64,000 bases of DNA from Reichenbachiella ulvae (GCF_025833875.1 NZ_JAOYOD010000001.1:4852501-4916500); one strand, 5' to 3'. Positions 38,704 through 51,042 are shown, numbered from the stretch's first letter. The notes: generated from the sequence alone by a model not told the origin. Numbers and translations: made by a program.

Positions 38704-38776
38704 ACGGGTGTAGCTCAATTGGTAGAGCACTGGTCTCCAAAACCAGCGGCTGGGAGTTCGAGTCTCTCCACCCGTG
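38704..38776 (+). tRNA. tRNA-Trp (anticodon CCA)
   Basis: Acceptor ACGGGTG/CACCCGT, D arm AGCTCAATTGGTAGAGC, anticodon stem CTGGT/ACCAG around CTCCAAA, T arm AGTTCGAGTCT. CCA is not encoded. It lies 27 bases before secE and must be cut out of the same transcript. Confidence 0.97.
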
Positions 38777-38803
38777 CGATGTTAAATAGCAAAGGTTTGT
38801 ACA

Positions 38804-38995
38804 ATGACTAAACTGATTAATTTTTTCAAAGAATCATATGACGAAATGGTCCACAAAGTTACATGGTCCAAATATTCAGAACTGCAAAGTAGTTCCGTCT
38901 TAGTACTTGTCGCTTCCCTGATCTTTGCGTTGTTCATCGGTTTGATAGATCTCAGCTTTGAGAATCTATTGGATTGGTATTATCATAATCTATAA
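38804..38995 (+). CDS. secE: Preprotein translocase subunit SecE
   Basis: A 63-residue single-span subunit that clamps SecY in the inner membrane. The amphipathic N-terminal part (FFKESYDEMVHKVTWSKYSE) is the conserved SecE surface helix, and one transmembrane helix follows (VLVLVASLIFALFIGLIDL). This is the short one-helix form. Position between tRNA-Trp and nusG supports the call. Confidence 0.95.
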   Translation: MTKLINFFKESYDEMVHKVTWSKYSELQSSSVLVLVASLIFALFIGLIDLSFENLLDWYYHNL

Positions 38996-39012
38996 ACCTA
39001 AACCCTGATACA

Positions 39013-39570
39013 ATGAGTGATCTGAAATGGTACGTCGTTCGTGCTGTCAGTGGACAAGAGAAGAAAGTTAAATCTTATCTTGAAACTGAAATTACCAGAA
39101 TGGGTCTAGAAGATTTCATTCCTCAAGTCATGATACCTGCTGAAAAGGTTTATGAAATGAGAAATGGAAAGAAACGTGTCCGTGAGAGAAACTTCTTTCC
39201 TGGATACATTTTGATTTCTGCAGACATCAATCATGGTGAAGTACAACATACTATCACGAACATTCCAGGTGTGATTGGTTTTTTAGGTGCCAATGATGGG
39301 GGTCCTTCCAAAACTCCTGTTCCACTACGTCAAAATGAGGTAAATCGAATTTTGGGTAAAGTAGACGAGGCTGAAGAGCAAGAAGAACAGCTTGATACTC
39401 CGTTTATCGTAGGTGAGACAGTCAAAGTAATGGACGGCCCATTTAGTGGATTTACGGGAAATGTTGAAGAGGTTTTTGAAGAGAGAAAGAAGCTTAACGT
39501 AATGGTTAAGATTTTCGGAAGAAACACGCCTGTAGAGCTTAATTATATACAAGTAGAAAAAACAGAGTAG
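39013..39570 (+). CDS. nusG: Transcription elongation/antitermination factor NusG
   Basis: A 185-residue factor that binds RNA polymerase and couples it with Rho or the ribosome. The NGN domain begins [15 protein letters not shown] and includes [12 protein letters not shown] and IPGVIGFLG; the KOW domain is at the end ([20 protein letters not shown]). It lies 17 bases after secE and 2 bases before rplK. Confidence 0.97.
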   Translation: MSDLKWYVVRAVSGQEKKVKSYLETEITRMGLEDFIPQVMIPAEKVYEMRNGKKRVRERNFFPGYILISADINHGEVQHTITNIPGVIGFLGANDGGPSKTPVPLRQNEVNRILGKVDEAEEQEEQLDTPFIVGETVKVMDGPFSGFTGNVEEVFEERKKLNVMVKIFGRNTPVELNYIQVEKTE

Positions 39571-39572
39571 AA

Positions 39573-40016
39573 ATGGCTAAGGAAATTAGTGGTTACTTAA
39601 AGTTACAGATCAAGGGTGGTGCAGCCAACCCTTCTCCTCCTGTAGGACCTGCGCTAGGTAGTAAGGGTCTTAACATTATGGATTTCTGTAAGCAATTTAA
39701 TGCCAGAACCCAGGAAAAAGCGGGTCAGGTTCTTCCTGTTCTTGTTACTATCTATACAGACAAAACTTTTGATTTTGTAATCAAGACTCCTCCAGCTGCT
39801 GTATTGCTTATGAATGCAGCTAACCTGAAGAAAGGTTCTTCTGAGCCTAACAGGGACAAAGTAGGATCTGTGTCTTGGGATCAAGTGAAGGAGATCGCAG
39901 AAACAAAAATGCCGGATTTGAACGCATTTACTGTAGAGTCTGCTATGAAGATGGTAGCTGGTACGGCTAGAAGTATGGGAATCAAAGTAAGTGGACAAGC
40001 CCCTTGGGCCAATTAA
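39573..40016 (+). CDS. rplK: 50S ribosomal protein L11
   Basis: A 147-residue protein of the GTPase-associated centre on 23S rRNA. The N-terminal domain has [20 protein letters not shown] and the C-terminal rRNA-binding domain ends with [13 protein letters not shown]. It is the first of the rplKAJL genes, 2 bases after nusG. Confidence 0.98.
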   Translation: MAKEISGYLKLQIKGGAANPSPPVGPALGSKGLNIMDFCKQFNARTQEKAGQVLPVLVTIYTDKTFDFVIKTPPAAVLLMNAANLKKGSSEPNRDKVGSVSWDQVKEIAETKMPDLNAFTVESAMKMVAGTARSMGIKVSGQAPWAN

Positions 40017-40028
40017 TTAGAAATTAAA

Positions 40029-40727
40029 ATGGCAAAATTGACGAAAAATCAAAAGCTAGCTGCAGAGAAGTATGACAAAACTCAGAAGTATTCTCTAACA
40101 GATGCTTCTAAGCTAGTGAAGGAAATTACTACAACTAAATTCGATGCATCAGTTGATCTCGATATTAGGTTAGGAGTCGATCCAAGAAAGGCTGACCAAA
40201 TGGTAAGAGGAGTCGTAGCGCTTCCTCATGGAACTGGTAAAGAGGTGAGAGTATTGGTACTTTGTACTCCTGATAAAGAGGAGGAAGCAAAAGCTGCCGG
40301 TGCGGATCACGTAGGTTTGGATGATTATATCAAGAAAATCGAAGGTGGTTGGACTGATATAGACGTGATTATCACTATGCCGACTGTAATGGCCAAAGTA
40401 GGTCGTATCGGTCGCGTACTAGGACCAAGAGGACTCATGCCAAATCCTAAGTCTGGAACGGTTACTCTTGATGTCGCCAAGGCGGTTCAAGAAGTGAAGT
40501 CTGGTAAAATCGATTTCAAAGTAGATAAATTTGGTATTGTTCACGCAAGTATTGGAAAAGTATCCTTTACTCCTGAGCAAATCAAAGAAAATGCGATGGA
40601 ATTGATTAGCACTGTGTCAAAATTGAAGCCTGCAAGTGCCAAAGGTACTTACATGAAAGGTATTAGCTTGTCTAGTACTATGAGCCCAGGCATTTCAGTT
40701 GACAGTGGTTCGATTGCTGGATTGTAA
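40029..40727 (+). CDS. rplA: 50S ribosomal protein L1
   Basis: A 232-residue protein of the mobile L1 stalk near the ribosomal E site. The blocks [20 protein letters not shown] and [19 protein letters not shown] are diagnostic. In other bacteria L1 also represses its own operon; whether it does so here cannot be seen. The gene is 12 bases after rplK. Confidence 0.98.
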   Translation: MAKLTKNQKLAAEKYDKTQKYSLTDASKLVKEITTTKFDASVDLDIRLGVDPRKADQMVRGVVALPHGTGKEVRVLVLCTPDKEEEAKAAGADHVGLDDYIKKIEGGWTDIDVIITMPTVMAKVGRIGRVLGPRGLMPNPKSGTVTLDVAKAVQEVKSGKIDFKVDKFGIVHASIGKVSFTPEQIKENAMELISTVSKLKPASAKGTYMKGISLSSTMSPGISVDSGSIAGL

Positions 40728-40779
40728 ATGATCTTTAAATAATTCTCTACCTGCAGAGGTAAGATTTAAAAGAAATAAA

Positions 40780-41310
40780 ATGACAAGAGAAGAAAAGGCC
40801 AAGGTGATCGAAGAACTTTCGGAAAAGTTCAAGACTACTTCGAACTTCTACGTTACTGACGCGTCAGGATTGACTGTAGCGGAAGTTAACAATTTCAGAA
40901 GAATGTGCTTCGAAAACGGCGTAGAATACAGAGTTATTAAGAATACTCTGATCAAAAAAGCATTGGAAACAGTCGATGCTGATCTCTCTTCATTGAACGA
41001 TGAAGTTTTGAAAGGCTTCTCAGGTGTGTTGTTTGCTCAACAAGATGCAGCAAGCGCACCAGCGAAGGTGATCAAAAAATTTAAAAAAGAAGACAAAGAG
41101 CAGAGACCAACACTTAAAGGGGCTTCCATCGAATACGATCTCTTTATTGGTGAGCAACACTTGAACACTCTTTCTGAGCTTAAGTCGAAAGACGAGCTTA
41201 TTGGAGAGGTTATTGGATTGCTACAGTCTCCAGCCAAGAATGTTATTTCTTCGCTTCAGAGTGGAGGACAAACACTTTCAGGATTGTTACAAACTTTGTC
41301 TGAACGTTAA
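40780..41310 (+). CDS. rplJ: 50S ribosomal protein L10
   Basis: A 176-residue base of the L7/L12 stalk. The N-terminal rRNA-binding part (FYVTDASGLTVAEVNNFRRM, EYRVIKNTLIKKAL) and the C-terminal helix that binds L7/L12 dimers are present. A small stem TACCT-GCAG-AGGTA lies in the 52-base leader, where L10 control of rplJL might act. Confidence 0.97.
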   Translation: MTREEKAKVIEELSEKFKTTSNFYVTDASGLTVAEVNNFRRMCFENGVEYRVIKNTLIKKALETVDADLSSLNDEVLKGFSGVLFAQQDAASAPAKVIKKFKKEDKEQRPTLKGASIEYDLFIGEQHLNTLSELKSKDELIGEVIGLLQSPAKNVISSLQSGGQTLSGLLQTLSER

Positions 41311-41350
41311 TTTAGGTTTCAAATTATTAAAATTTTAATTAGGTAAAAAA

Positions 41351-41728
41351 ATGGCAGATTTAAAAGAATTCGCTGAGCAGTTGGTAAACTTGACTGTTAA
41401 GGAAGTAAATGAATTAGCTGAAATATTGAAAGATGAGTACGGAATTGAGCCAGCTGCTGCTGCTGCTCCTGTAATGGTAGCTGGTGCTGCTGGTGGAGAA
41501 GCTGCTGCTGAAGAGAAAAGCTCTTTCGACGTAATCTTGAAATCACCAGGAGGTGCTAAGTTGGCTATCGTTAAATTAGTTAAAGAATTGACTGGTCTTG
41601 GATTGAAAGAAGCTAAGGAATTAGTAGATGGCGCTCCAAAAGCAGTTAAAGAAGGAATGGCTAAAGAAGAAGCTGAAGGCCTGAAAAAGCAACTAGAAGA
41701 AGCTGGCGCTGAAGTAGAGCTTAAGTAA
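41351..41728 (+). CDS. rplL: 50S ribosomal protein L7/L12
   Basis: A 125-residue acidic stalk protein that recruits translation factors. N-terminal dimerisation helix pair (about 1-35), a flexible Ala/Gly hinge ([20 protein letters not shown]) and the C-terminal factor-binding domain with [20 protein letters not shown]. The 133-base gap after it holds a strong hairpin before rpoB. Confidence 0.98.
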   Translation: MADLKEFAEQLVNLTVKEVNELAEILKDEYGIEPAAAAAPVMVAGAAGGEAAAEEKSSFDVILKSPGGAKLAIVKLVKELTGLGLKEAKELVDGAPKAVKEGMAKEEAEGLKKQLEEAGAEVELK

Positions 41729-41765
41729 GAGTTGACAGTTTTTCTTTAAAAACGTCTAATATTTT

Positions 41766-41802
41766 AGACCTGCTCCCGACTAACCTCGGGATCAGGTCTT
41801 TT
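41766..41802 (+). terminator. rplL-rpoB attenuator hairpin
   Basis: AGACCTG and TCCCGA pair with TCGGGA and CAGGTCT over 13 base pairs, with a C/T mismatch and loop CTAACC, and the arm ends in TTTT. It is the only strong terminator-like structure between the stalk genes and rpoB, and no promoter is evident after it, so it probably lets only part of the transcripts continue. Confidence 0.8.
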
Positions 41803-41861
41803 CCTGTTTCTGCTTATGCAGAAACATTTCCATATTTGTTATCACATTAAATTATACGGCC

Positions 41862-44800
41862 TTGGCTAGTAACAATAAATCTGAAAGAATAAGTTTCTCT
41901 TCGATAAAATCAGTGATCGACTATCCTGATTTCTTGAAGGTTCAATTGCAGTCTTTTGAGGATTTTTTCCAGCTGGAAACTCCTGCTGAAAAAAGAGTTC
42001 AAGAAGGATTGTTCAAAGTATTTTCAGAAAACTTCCCAATATCGGATTCCCGAGAGAATTTTGTACTGGAGTTTATCGACTACTTGGTTGATCCGCCAAA
42101 GTACAACGTAGATGAGTCTATCGACAGAGGTTTGACTTACTCCGTTCCCTTGAAAGCGAAATTGCGTTTGTCTTGTAATGATGAGGACAACGATGATTTT
42201 GAAACTATAGAGCAGGAAGTGTTCTTGGGCAACATCCCATACATGACAGCTAAAGGTTCGTTCATTATCAATGGAGCCGAGCGAGTTATCGTTTCTCAGC
42301 TGCATAGATCTCCAGGTGTGTTCTTTGCCCAAAGTAAACATACCAATGGTACTAAACTTTATTCAGCAAGAATTATCCCATTTAAAGGGTCTTGGATAGA
42401 GTTTGCTACTGACGTGAACAACGTGATGTATGCGTACATCGACCGTAAAAAGAAATTCCCTGTAACCACGCTTCTAAGATCGATCGGTTACGGTTCGGAT
42501 AAAGACATTTTAGATTTGTTTGGTCTATCTGAAGAGGTAGAAGCAACCAAAAAAGCACTTTCTAAGGTAGTAGGACGTAAGCTTGCTGCGAGAGTGTTGA
42601 GAACATGGACAGAAGATTTCGTGGATGAGGATACTGGAGAGGTAGTATCTATCGATAGAAACGAAGTGATTCTGGAAAGAGATTCTATGATCAATGAAGA
42701 AGATATCGACATCATCGTAGATTCTGGATCTAAATCCATCATCCTACACAAGAAGGATGTAAACATTACAGATTACTCTATCATTTACAATACGCTTCAA
42801 AAGGATAACTCTAACTCAGAGAAAGAAGCGGTAGAGCAAATCTATAGACAGCTTAGAAACACTGAAGCACCAGATGAGCAGACTGCAAGGGATATCATCA
42901 ACAACTTGTTCTTCAGTGATAAGAGATATGATTTAGGAGAAGTAGGTAGATATAGAATCAACCGCAAACTTCAACTAGATGAAACAAATGAATCAAGAGT
43001 ATTAACGAAAGTTGATATTATCTTGATCGTTAAGTATTTGATAGGTTTGATCAACTCTAAAGCAGTAGTTGATGATATTGATCACTTGAGTAACAGACGT
43101 GTTAGAACTGTAGGTGAGCAGTTGTATTCTCAGTTCGGCGTAGGTCTTTCTAGAATGGCTAGAACCATCAAAGAAAGAATGAACGTTCGTGACAATGAAG
43201 AGTTCAAGCCGATAGATTTGATTAATGCAAGAACGCTTTCTTCTGTGATCAACTCCTTCTTTGGTACTAACCAGCTGTCACAGTTCATGGATCAAACGAA
43301 TCCATTGGCTGAGGTGACTCACAAACGTAGAATGTCAGCATTGGGACCAGGTGGTCTTTCGAGAGAGAGAGCTGGTTTCGAGGTTCGTGACGTTCACTAC
43401 ACCCACTACGGTCGTCTTTGTACTATTGAGACACCTGAAGGTCCGAACATTGGTCTGATTTCTTCACTTTGTGTTCACGCCAAAGTGAACAATATGGGAT
43501 TCATCGAGACTCCATATAGAGAAGTTGATAAGGGAATTGTTAACATGTCTTCTGACGTTAAATATTTGACTGCAGAAGAAGAAGATACATACAACATCGC
43601 TCAGGCAAACGCACCATTGAATGACAAGGGTGAATTCCTGAACGAGAGAGTAAAAGCAAGATACGAAGGTGACTTCCCGGTAGTAGAGCCACATGAGCTT
43701 AGATACATGGACGTAGCGCCTAACCAAATTGTATCTGTAGCGGCATCTATGATTCCATTCCTTGAGCATGATGATGCGAACCGTGCTTTGATGGGATCGA
43801 ACATGCAGCGCCAGGCGGTACCATTGTTGAGACCACAGGCTCCTATCGTAGGAACGGGTCTTGAGAAGAGAGTAGCGCTTGATTCACGTTCTTTGATTCT
43901 GGCAGAAAAATCAGGGGTAGTAACCTTTGTTGATGCTAAGAAAATCGTAGTGAAATACGACCGAACTGATGAGGAAAGGTTGATTTCTTTCAATGAGGAT
44001 GAGACTACTTATGATCTGATCAAGTTCCGTAGAACGAACCAGGATACTTGTATCAACCTGAAGCCGATTGTTTACAAAGGCGATAAGGTAGAAGCGGGGC
44101 AGCCATTGTGTGAAGGTTTTGCTACTGAGAATGGTGAGTTGGCTTTGGGTAGAAACCTGAAAGTGGCTTACATGCCTTGGCAAGGATACAACTTCGAGGA
44201 TGCGATTGTTATTTCTGAGAGAGTGGTTAGAGACGATGTGTTTACATCTATCCACATCGATGAGTACGAACTTGAAGTAAGAGATACTAAGAGAGGGGAG
44301 GAAGAATTGACTTCTGAGATTCCGAACGTAAGTGAGGAAGCAGTGAAGAACCTGGATGAGCATGGTATCATCCGCGTGGGTGCTGAAATCAAAGAAGGTG
44401 ATATCCTGATCGGTAAAATCACTCCTAAGGGAGAAACTGATCCAACTCCTGAGGAGAAACTATTGAGAGCGATCTTTGGAGATAAAGCGGGTGATGTTAA
44501 GGATGCTTCTTTGAAAGCTTCACCATCATTGAGAGGGGTTGTTATTGATACTAAACTTTTTTCAAGACCTAAAAAGGACAAGGATCTAAGAGCAAGAGCT
44601 AAGAAAGAGGTAGAAATCCTAAAAGCAAATTACTCGAAAGAGTTGAAGGATTTGAGAAACCTTATCGTCGAGAAATTGGTGACTTTGCTTTCTGGAAAAA
44701 CTTGTCAGGGTATCAGACATAAGTTTGGTGAGGAGATCATGTCGAAAGGTGTGAAATTCAATGCCAAGAATATTCAAGAGAATATCTTCCCAGAGAGGAA

Positions 44801-45734
44801 TATATATAGAGATGAGAGTAGCTACCACGTAGCTGAAGAAGTAAACTTGATTTCTGATCTGGTTTTAGACAACTGGACGACAGATGAGGAGATCAATGGT
44901 ATGATTTACGATCTTGTTAAGAACTATAACAAGAAAAGAAATGATATCGGTGGTATCTTTAAGAGAGAGAGATTTACTCTGGAAGTTGGAGATGAGTTGC
45001 CAGCAGGTATCGTACAATTGGCCAAAGTGTATATCGCTAAGAAGCGTAAGCTGAAAGTAGGTGATAAGATGGCGGGTCGTCACGGTAACAAAGGTGTGGT
45101 TGCAAAAGTGGTAAGAGAAGAGGATATGCCATTCCTGGAAGATGGAACTCCGGTAGATATCTGTTTGAACCCACTTGGTGTACCTTCAAGGATGAACATC
45201 GGTCAGATCTACGAGACTGTATTGGCATGGGCTGGATACAAGTTGGGTAGAAAGTACGCGACTCCTATCTTCGATGGAGCAACTATGGAAGAAGTAGCGG
45301 CTGAATTGAAAGAAGCTGGATTGCCAGAATATGGACGTTCTTACTTGTACGATGGATTGACAGGTCAGCGATTTGACCAGCCAGTTACTGTAGGTATTGC
45401 TTACATGCTGAAACTGGGTCACTTGGTAGACGATAAGATGCACGCGAGATCTATCGGACCATACTCGTTGATTACGCAACAGCCATTGGGTGGTAAAGCC
45501 CAGTTTGGTGGTCAGCGTTTTGGTGAGATGGAGGTTTGGGCTCTGGAGGCATTCGGTGCAGCCAACGTGCTTCAGGAAATCCTTACTATCAAATCTGATG
45601 ATGTCATTGGTAGAGCAAAAGCTTACGAGGCGATTGTTAAAGGTGAAAACATGAACAAGCCAAATATTCCAGAATCATTCAACGTATTGGTTCACGAATT
45701 GAGAGGACTTGCACTTGAAATCACTTTGGACTAA
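41862..45734 (+). CDS. rpoB: DNA-directed RNA polymerase subunit beta
   Basis: A 1290-residue catalytic subunit. The start is taken as TTG at 41862, giving [17 protein letters not shown], since no in-frame ATG with a fitting context lies near; TTG is uncommon for so abundant a protein. The rifampicin region reads [20 protein letters not shown] and then SALGPGG, with wild-type Asp, His and Ser at the usual resistance positions. The C-terminal [17 protein letters not shown] clamp block is complete. It lies after the attenuator hairpin and 54 bases before rpoC. Confidence 0.98.
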   Translation: MASNNKSERISFSSIKSVIDYPDFLKVQLQSFEDFFQLETPAEKRVQEGLFKVFSENFPISDSRENFVLEFIDYLVDPPKYNVDESIDRGLTYSVPLKAKLRLSCNDEDNDDFETIEQEVFLGNIPYMTAKGSFIINGAERVIVSQLHRSPGVFFAQSKHTNGTKLYSARIIPFKGSWIEFATDVNNVMYAYIDRKKKFPVTTLLRSIGYGSDKDILDLFGLSEEVEATKKALSKVVGRKLAARVLRTWTEDFVDEDTGEVVSIDRNEVILERDSMINEEDIDIIVDSGSKSIILHKKDVNITDYSIIYNTLQKDNSNSEKEAVEQIYRQLRNTEAPDEQTARDIINNLFFSDKRYDLGEVGRYRINRKLQLDETNESRVLTKVDIILIVKYLIGLINSKAVVDDIDHLSNRRVRTVGEQLYSQFGVGLSRMARTIKERMNVRDNEEFKPIDLINARTLSSVINSFFGTNQLSQFMDQTNPLAEVTHKRRMSALGPGGLSRERAGFEVRDVHYTHYGRLCTIETPEGPNIGLISSLCVHAKVNNMGFIETPYREVDKGIVNMSSDVKYLTAEEEDTYNIAQANAPLNDKGEFLNERVKARYEGDFPVVEPHELRYMDVAPNQIVSVAASMIPFLEHDDANRALMGSNMQRQAVPLLRPQAPIVGTGLEKRVALDSRSLILAEKSGVVTFVDAKKIVVKYDRTDEERLISFNEDETTYDLIKFRRTNQDTCINLKPIVYKGDKVEAGQPLCEGFATENGELALGRNLKVAYMPWQGYNFEDAIVISERVVRDDVFTSIHIDEYELEVRDTKRGEEELTSEIPNVSEEAVKNLDEHGIIRVGAEIKEGDILIGKITPKGETDPTPEEKLLRAIFGDKAGDVKDASLKASPSLRGVVIDTKLFSRPKKDKDLRARAKKEVEILKANYSKELKDLRNLIVEKLVTLLSGKTCQGIRHKFGEEIMSKGVKFNAKNIQENIFPERNIYRDESSYHVAEEVNLISDLVLDNWTTDEEINGMIYDLVKNYNKKRNDIGGIFKRERFTLEVGDELPAGIVQLAKVYIAKKRKLKVGDKMAGRHGNKGVVAKVVREEDMPFLEDGTPVDICLNPLGVPSRMNIGQIYETVLAWAGYKLGRKYATPIFDGATMEEVAAELKEAGLPEYGRSYLYDGLTGQRFDQPVTVGIAYMLKLGHLVDDKMHARSIGPYSLITQQPLGGKAQFGGQRFGEMEVWALEAFGAANVLQEILTIKSDDVIGRAKAYEAIVKGENMNKPNIPESFNVLVHELRGLALEITLD

Positions 45735-45788
45735 TTTATTATTGATAACTCGGCCCTTTTTTAGGGCCACTAACTTATATATTGAATT

Positions 45789-48700
45789 ATGGCATTCAGA
45801 AAAAGCAAAAAGCTAAGCAGCGACTTCTCTAGAGTAACCGTCAGCTTGGCTTCTCCCGAATCTATTCTGGAAAGCTCACACGGTGAGGTTACACAGCCGG
45901 AAACCATCAATTATAGAACATACAAACCAGAAATGGGTGGTTTGTTCTGTGAGCGAATCTTTGGACCAGTAAAGGATTGGGAATGTCATTGTGGAAAATA
46001 CAAGAGAATCAGATACAAAGGCATCATCTGTGATAGATGTGGTGTGGAAGTAACTGAGAAGAAAGTACGTAGAGAGCGTATGGGACATATCGAATTGGTA
46101 GTTCCTGTGGCTCACATCTGGTACTTCAAATCTCTACCAAATAAAATCGGTTACCTTTTAGGTATCCCAACTAAGAAATTGGATCAAATCATCTATTACG
46201 AGCGTTACTTGGTGATCCAGCCAGGCGTGAAGGAAGAAGATGGTATCAGCAGACACGACTTCTTGACTGAAGACGAGTATTTGGACATCATGGACAAGTT
46301 GCCAAGAGAGAACCAAATGCTGGATGATGATGATCCGAACAAATTCATCGCTAAGATGGGTGCTGAGGCATTAGAAATGTCTTTGTCAAGAATTGAACTT
46401 GACACGCTTTCTTACGATTTGAGACATCAGGCTGCTACTGATACTTCTCAGCAAAGAAAAGCAGAGGCTCTGAAGCGTCTGAAAGTTGTTGAGGCATTCA
46501 GAGATGCCAGAACCAGAATCGAGAATCGGCCAGAATGGATGATCATCAAGATGGTTCCAGTAATTCCACCGGAATTGAGACCATTGGTGCCATTGGATGG
46601 TGGTAGATTCGCTACCTCTGATTTAAACGATCTTTACAGACGTGTAATCATCAGAAACAACCGTTTGAAGCGTTTGATCGATATCAAAGCTCCAGAGGTA
46701 ATCCTTAGAAATGAGAAAAGGATGCTTCAGGAAGCAGTCGATTCATTGTTCGATAACTCAAGAAAAGTAAATGCAGTAAGATCGGATGGAAACCGTGCGC
46801 TGAAGTCTTTGAGTGATATGCTTAAAGGTAAGCAAGGTCGTTTCCGTCAAAACTTGCTAGGTAAGCGTGTAGACTACTCTGGTCGTTCGGTTATCGTAGT
46901 AGGTCCTGAATTGAAGATGCACGAATGTGGTCTTCCTAAGGGGATGGCAGCTGAGCTTTTCAAGCCTTTTATCATCAGAAAACTGATCGAAAGAGGAATT
47001 GTTAAGACAGTAAAATCTGCAAAGAAAATAGTGGACAGAAAGGATCCTGTGATCTGGGATATTTTGGAAAATGTGTTGAAAGGCCATCCAGTGCTTCTCA
47101 ACCGTGCTCCTACGCTTCACAGATTGGGTATCCAGGCTTTCCAACCAAAATTGATCGAAGGTAAGGCTATTCAACTTCACCCATTGGCATGTACGGCATT
47201 CAATGCCGATTTTGATGGTGACCAGATGGCGGTTCACGTTCCATTAGGACACGAGGCGATCCTGGAAGCTTCTCTTTTAATGTTGGCTTCTCACAATATT
47301 CTGAACCCGGCTAACGGAGCTCCTATTACTGTACCTTCTCAGGACATGGTATTGGGTCTTTACTACGTGACTAAGGGTAGAAGAAGTACTAAGAAAGAGA
47401 AAGTAGCTGGAGAAGGAATGACTTTCTACAGTTCTGAAGAGGTAATCATCGCGATCAACGAAGATAAAATTTCTAAGCACGCTTATATCAAAGTAAGAAC
47501 CTCGGTTCGAAATGAAAATGGTGAGCTAGAAAATAAAATCATCGAAACTGTAGCTGGACGTGTATTGTTCAACCAATACGTACCAGAAGAGGTAGGTTTC
47601 GTAGACGAATTACTTTCTAAGAAGAAGCTTCAGCAAATTATTTCTCATGTGTTTAAAATCACGGGAATGGCAAGAACTGCTCAATTCCTGGATGATATCA
47701 AGCACTTAGGATTCCAATCTGCATACAAAGGTGGATTGTCAATGGGACTGGGTGATATCAACATTCCTGATGAGAAAGATAGTTTGGTAGCTCAAGCGAA
47801 AGAAGAAGTAGATGCAGTATGGGCCAATTATCAAATGGGTCTGATTACTGATAACGAAAGATATAACCAGGTAATTGATATCTGGACTCGTATCAACTCT
47901 ATGTTGACGGGTACCTTGATGAAGCAACTGGAAGAAGAAGATCAAGGATTCAACTCGATCTACATGATGATGCACTCAGGTGCGAGGGGATCTAGAGAGC
48001 AGATCAGACAGCTTGGTGGTATGAGAGGTTTGATGGCGAAACCACAGAAAAACCTTCAAGGGTCTGTTGGGGAAATCATCGAAAACCCAATTCTGTCGAA
48101 CTTTAAAGAAGGACTGGATGTAATTGAGTACTTTATTTCTACACACGGTGCTCGTAAAGGTCTTGCGGATACAGCCTTGAAAACTGCGGATGCGGGTTAC
48201 TTGACTAGACGTTTGGTAGACGTAGCACAGGATGTGGTTGTAAACGAAGATGACTGTGGTACTTTGAGAGGATTGGTTGTTTCTGCATTGAAGGACAACG
48301 AAGATGTGGTTGAGCCATTGTCTGAAAGAATCCTGGGTAGAGTATCTGTACATGATGTTTACGATCCTATCACTGACGAGCTTTTGATTCCTTCTGGAAT
48401 TGAAATCACTGAGGAGTTGGCTAACAAAGCGGACGAAAGAGCGATAGAGGAAGTTGAAATACGTTCAGTATTGACTTGTGAATCTAAGCAGGGTGTTTGT
48501 TCTAAATGTTATGGTAGAAACCTGGCAACTGGACAAATGGCAAACATCGGTGAAGCTGTAGGGGTAATTGCCGCTCAGTCGATTGGTGAGCCTGGTACTC
48601 AGCTTACATTGAGAACCTTCCACGTTGGGGGTACGGCATCTAACATCGCGGTAGAAGCTACTATCACTGCCAAGTTTGACGGTGTGACCGAATTCGAAGA

Positions 48701-50102
48701 ATTGAAATCTATCAAAACTACGAACGGTGACGGTGACGAGGTGAATGTAGTAATGGCTCGTGCAGGTGAGATCAAAATTGTAGATCCTGAAACTGGAAAA
48801 ACATTGATCAGCAACCACGTTCCTTACGGTGCATTCTTGAACGTTAAGAATAAGAAAAAGGTGAAAAAAGGAGATCAGCTTTGTAGCTGGGATCCATATA
48901 ACGCGGTAATTCTTTCAGAATTTGATGGTAAGATTGAGTTCGAAGCGATCGAAGAAGGTATTACTTATAAAGAAGAGTCTGATGAGCAGACAGGTCACAG
49001 AGAGAAAGTAATTATCGATACCAAAGATAAAACTAAGAACCCTGCGATTGTTGTGATCAGTGGTGATGATGAGAAAGCTTACAACATCCCAGTAGGAGCT
49101 CACTTGTCAGTAGACTTAGGAGACGAGGTGAAAGGTGGTCAGATTTTGGCTAAGATTCCTCGTTCGATGGGTAAATCAAGAGATATTACCGGGGGTCTAC
49201 CAAGAGTAACTGAGTTGTTCGAGGCTAGAAACCCATCTAACCCAGCTGTTGTTTCTGAAATCGATGGTGTGGTTACTTATGGCGGTATCAAGCGTGGTAA
49301 CAGAGAGATCTTTATCGAGTCTAGAGATGGCGTGAAGAAAAGATACCTGGTATCTCTTTCTAAGCACATTCTTGTGCAGGACAATGACTTTGTAAGAGCA
49401 GGTTATGCACTATCTGATGGTGCTACTACTCCAGCTGATATTTTGGCTATCAAAGGACCTACTGCTGTTCAGGAGTACTTGGTGAACGAGATTCAGGAAG
49501 TATACCGACTACAAGGGGTGAAGATTAACGATAAGCACATCGAGACGATCGTTCGTCAGATGATGCAGAAGGTAATCATCCTGGATGCTGGTGATACGAG
49601 TTTCCTACCAAATCAGGTAGTAGACAAAGTGAAGTTCATGGAAGAGAACGATTCGATTTTGGATATGAAAGTAGTATCTGATGCGGGTGATTCTCCGAAC
49701 TTGAAACCAGGACAGATCATCACTTCGAGACAACTGAGAGATGAGAACTCAAGCTTGAGACGTAAGGACATGAAGTTGGCAACTGTAAGAAGTGCAGAGC
49801 CAGCGGTATCTAAACCTACGCTTCAGGGTATTACGCAAGCATCTTTGGGTACTGAAAGCTTTATCTCAGCAGCTTCCTTCCAGGAAACTACTAAGGTATT
49901 GAGTGAAGCATCGATCAGAGGTAAGCGTGACTCACTACAAGGATTGAAAGAAAATGTAATCGTTGGACACTTGATCCCAGCGGGTACAGGACAGAGAACT
50001 TTCAATAAATTGATCGTGGGTTCTCAAGAAGAGTACGATTCGTTGGTAAGCTCTAAAGAAGAGTTTGCATCTAGATCTAAAGAGTATCAGGAAAATGAAT
50101 AA
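45789..50102 (+). CDS. rpoC: DNA-directed RNA polymerase subunit beta'
   Basis: A 1437-residue catalytic subunit. The N-terminal zinc site is seen as [20 protein letters not shown]; the active-site Mg loop as [15 protein letters not shown]; the second zinc site as DDCGTLRG with [17 protein letters not shown]; and the trigger-loop region follows [17 protein letters not shown]. The C-terminus ([13 protein letters not shown]) is complete. Its last codons overlap the DUF3467 start by 8 bases. Confidence 0.99.
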   Translation: MAFRKSKKLSSDFSRVTVSLASPESILESSHGEVTQPETINYRTYKPEMGGLFCERIFGPVKDWECHCGKYKRIRYKGIICDRCGVEVTEKKVRRERMGHIELVVPVAHIWYFKSLPNKIGYLLGIPTKKLDQIIYYERYLVIQPGVKEEDGISRHDFLTEDEYLDIMDKLPRENQMLDDDDPNKFIAKMGAEALEMSLSRIELDTLSYDLRHQAATDTSQQRKAEALKRLKVVEAFRDARTRIENRPEWMIIKMVPVIPPELRPLVPLDGGRFATSDLNDLYRRVIIRNNRLKRLIDIKAPEVILRNEKRMLQEAVDSLFDNSRKVNAVRSDGNRALKSLSDMLKGKQGRFRQNLLGKRVDYSGRSVIVVGPELKMHECGLPKGMAAELFKPFIIRKLIERGIVKTVKSAKKIVDRKDPVIWDILENVLKGHPVLLNRAPTLHRLGIQAFQPKLIEGKAIQLHPLACTAFNADFDGDQMAVHVPLGHEAILEASLLMLASHNILNPANGAPITVPSQDMVLGLYYVTKGRRSTKKEKVAGEGMTFYSSEEVIIAINEDKISKHAYIKVRTSVRNENGELENKIIETVAGRVLFNQYVPEEVGFVDELLSKKKLQQIISHVFKITGMARTAQFLDDIKHLGFQSAYKGGLSMGLGDINIPDEKDSLVAQAKEEVDAVWANYQMGLITDNERYNQVIDIWTRINSMLTGTLMKQLEEEDQGFNSIYMMMHSGARGSREQIRQLGGMRGLMAKPQKNLQGSVGEIIENPILSNFKEGLDVIEYFISTHGARKGLADTALKTADAGYLTRRLVDVAQDVVVNEDDCGTLRGLVVSALKDNEDVVEPLSERILGRVSVHDVYDPITDELLIPSGIEITEELANKADERAIEEVEIRSVLTCESKQGVCSKCYGRNLATGQMANIGEAVGVIAAQSIGEPGTQLTLRTFHVGGTASNIAVEATITAKFDGVTEFEELKSIKTTNGDGDEVNVVMARAGEIKIVDPETGKTLISNHVPYGAFLNVKNKKKVKKGDQLCSWDPYNAVILSEFDGKIEFEAIEEGITYKEESDEQTGHREKVIIDTKDKTKNPAIVVISGDDEKAYNIPVGAHLSVDLGDEVKGGQILAKIPRSMGKSRDITGGLPRVTELFEARNPSNPAVVSEIDGVVTYGGIKRGNREIFIESRDGVKKRYLVSLSKHILVQDNDFVRAGYALSDGATTPADILAIKGPTAVQEYLVNEIQEVYRLQGVKINDKHIETIVRQMMQKVIILDAGDTSFLPNQVVDKVKFMEENDSILDMKVVSDAGDSPNLKPGQIITSRQLRDENSSLRRKDMKLATVRSAEPAVSKPTLQGITQASLGTESFISAASFQETTKVLSEASIRGKRDSLQGLKENVIVGHLIPAGTGQRTFNKLIVGSQEEYDSLVSSKEEFASRSKEYQENE

Positions 50103-50427
50103 GGACGACAACAAACAAGAACAGAAAAAGGGCAACCAGATTAATATTGAATTGTCTGAAGAAATTGCAGAGGGCGTATATGCGAACCTGGCAATGATTG
50201 CACATTCGAATTCTGAGTTTGTTGTAGATTTTATTCGTTTGATGCCAGGAGTACCTAAAGCTAAGGTGAAATCTAGAGTGGTGATCACTCCAGAGCACGC
50301 CAAAAGATTGCAGGCGGCACTTCAGGAAAATATTGTGAAATACGAACAGACTTTTGGCCCTATCAAACAGGTAGAAGATTCACCGAAATTCCCAATGAAT
50401 TTTGGAGGAGCTGTAGGAGAGGCTTAA
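50095..50427 (+). CDS. DUF3467 domain protein
   Basis: A 110-residue cytoplasmic protein. The start ATG (50095) lies inside the last codons of rpoC, with 8 shared bases; [20 protein letters not shown] begins the family. The conserved centre is [20 protein letters not shown] then [20 protein letters not shown]. The function of DUF3467 is unknown. Its coupling to rpoC suggests a role at or near the transcription machinery, by inference only. A terminator follows 24 bases after its stop. Confidence 0.9.
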   Translation: MNKDDNKQEQKKGNQINIELSEEIAEGVYANLAMIAHSNSEFVVDFIRLMPGVPKAKVKSRVVITPEHAKRLQAALQENIVKYEQTFGPIKQVEDSPKFPMNFGGAVGEA

Positions 50428-50450
50428 GGTCAGCTTGAAAAATAAATAGA

Positions 50451-50481
50451 AAGGAGTTCTCAAATGGGGACTCCTTTTTTT
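50451..50481 (+). terminator. Terminator of the rpoBC-DUF3467 unit
   Basis: Stem AAGGAGT / ACTCCTT with a 12-base loop, running into seven T. It ends the long unit that begins at tRNA-Trp. Confidence 0.9.
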
Positions 50482-50562
50482 GTGAGGGAACAAAAAGATG
50501 GCTGGAAACTAGCAAGTTGCGGCCCGAAAATTACTGATAATCAATACATTTTTTTATTTCAA

Positions 50563-50595
50563 TGTTTTTATTAGAGATAATAGTCTCTATCTTTG
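50563..50595 (+). promoter_or_regulatory. Promoter of the rpsL-rpsG-fusA-rpsJ unit
   Basis: TATCTTTG (50588-50595) followed by CG is a full match to the -7 box; the -33 region is only T-rich (TGTTTTTATT), without a clear TTTG. It lies 50 bases before the rpsL ATG. The preceding 100 bases after the terminator are AT-rich and featureless. Confidence 0.7.
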
Positions 50596-50645
50596 CGTTC
50601 CGAAAAAATTTACGGTAGAGAATAATTATTTTAAAATATAGATAA

Positions 50646-51026
50646 ATGCCTACTATACAACAATTAGTTAGAAAGGGTAGAAAATCTATGGTTTCTAAAT
50701 CCAAGTCTCCGGCTTTGGACGCATGTCCACAGAGACGCGGGGTTTGTACCAGGGTTTATACTACCACTCCAAAGAAGCCTAACTCAGCGATGAGAAAGGT
50801 AGCAAGGGTAAGATTAACCAACGGTAAAGAAGTGAACGCTTACATACCAGGTGAGGGTCACAATCTACAAGAGCACTCGATCGTATTGATCAGAGGCGGT
50901 AGAGTAAAGGATTTGCCAGGGGTTAGATACCATATTATTAGAGGTGCACTCGATACTGCAGGTGTAAGCGGCCGTTTACAGCGTAGATCTAAATATGGTG
51001 CGAAAAAGCCAAAAGATAAAAAGTAA
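50646..51026 (+). CDS. rpsL: 30S ribosomal protein S12
   Basis: A 126-residue decoding-centre protein. The streptomycin-relevant loops are wild type: Lys in [14 protein letters not shown] and in [13 protein letters not shown]. The C-terminus (GAKKPKDKK) is Lys-rich. First gene of the str-type cluster with its own promoter, 16 bases before rpsG. Confidence 0.98.
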   Translation: MPTIQQLVRKGRKSMVSKSKSPALDACPQRRGVCTRVYTTTPKKPNSAMRKVARVRLTNGKEVNAYIPGEGHNLQEHSIVLIRGGRVKDLPGVRYHIIRGALDTAGVSGRLQRRSKYGAKKPKDKK

Positions 51027-51042
51027 AAACTGATAAAATAAG

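Noticed and set aside
41862..50102. Many long antisense frames inside rpoB and rpoC (up to about 150 codons)
   Set aside because: Highly biased codon use in the sense genes leaves open antisense frames; none has a start context, a family match or an independent control region.
50646..51026. Streptomycin-resistance changes in rpsL and rifampicin-resistance changes in rpoB
   Set aside because: The key residues (Lys in PKKPNS and GRVKDLP of S12; Asp, His and Ser in the RpoB cluster) are wild type.
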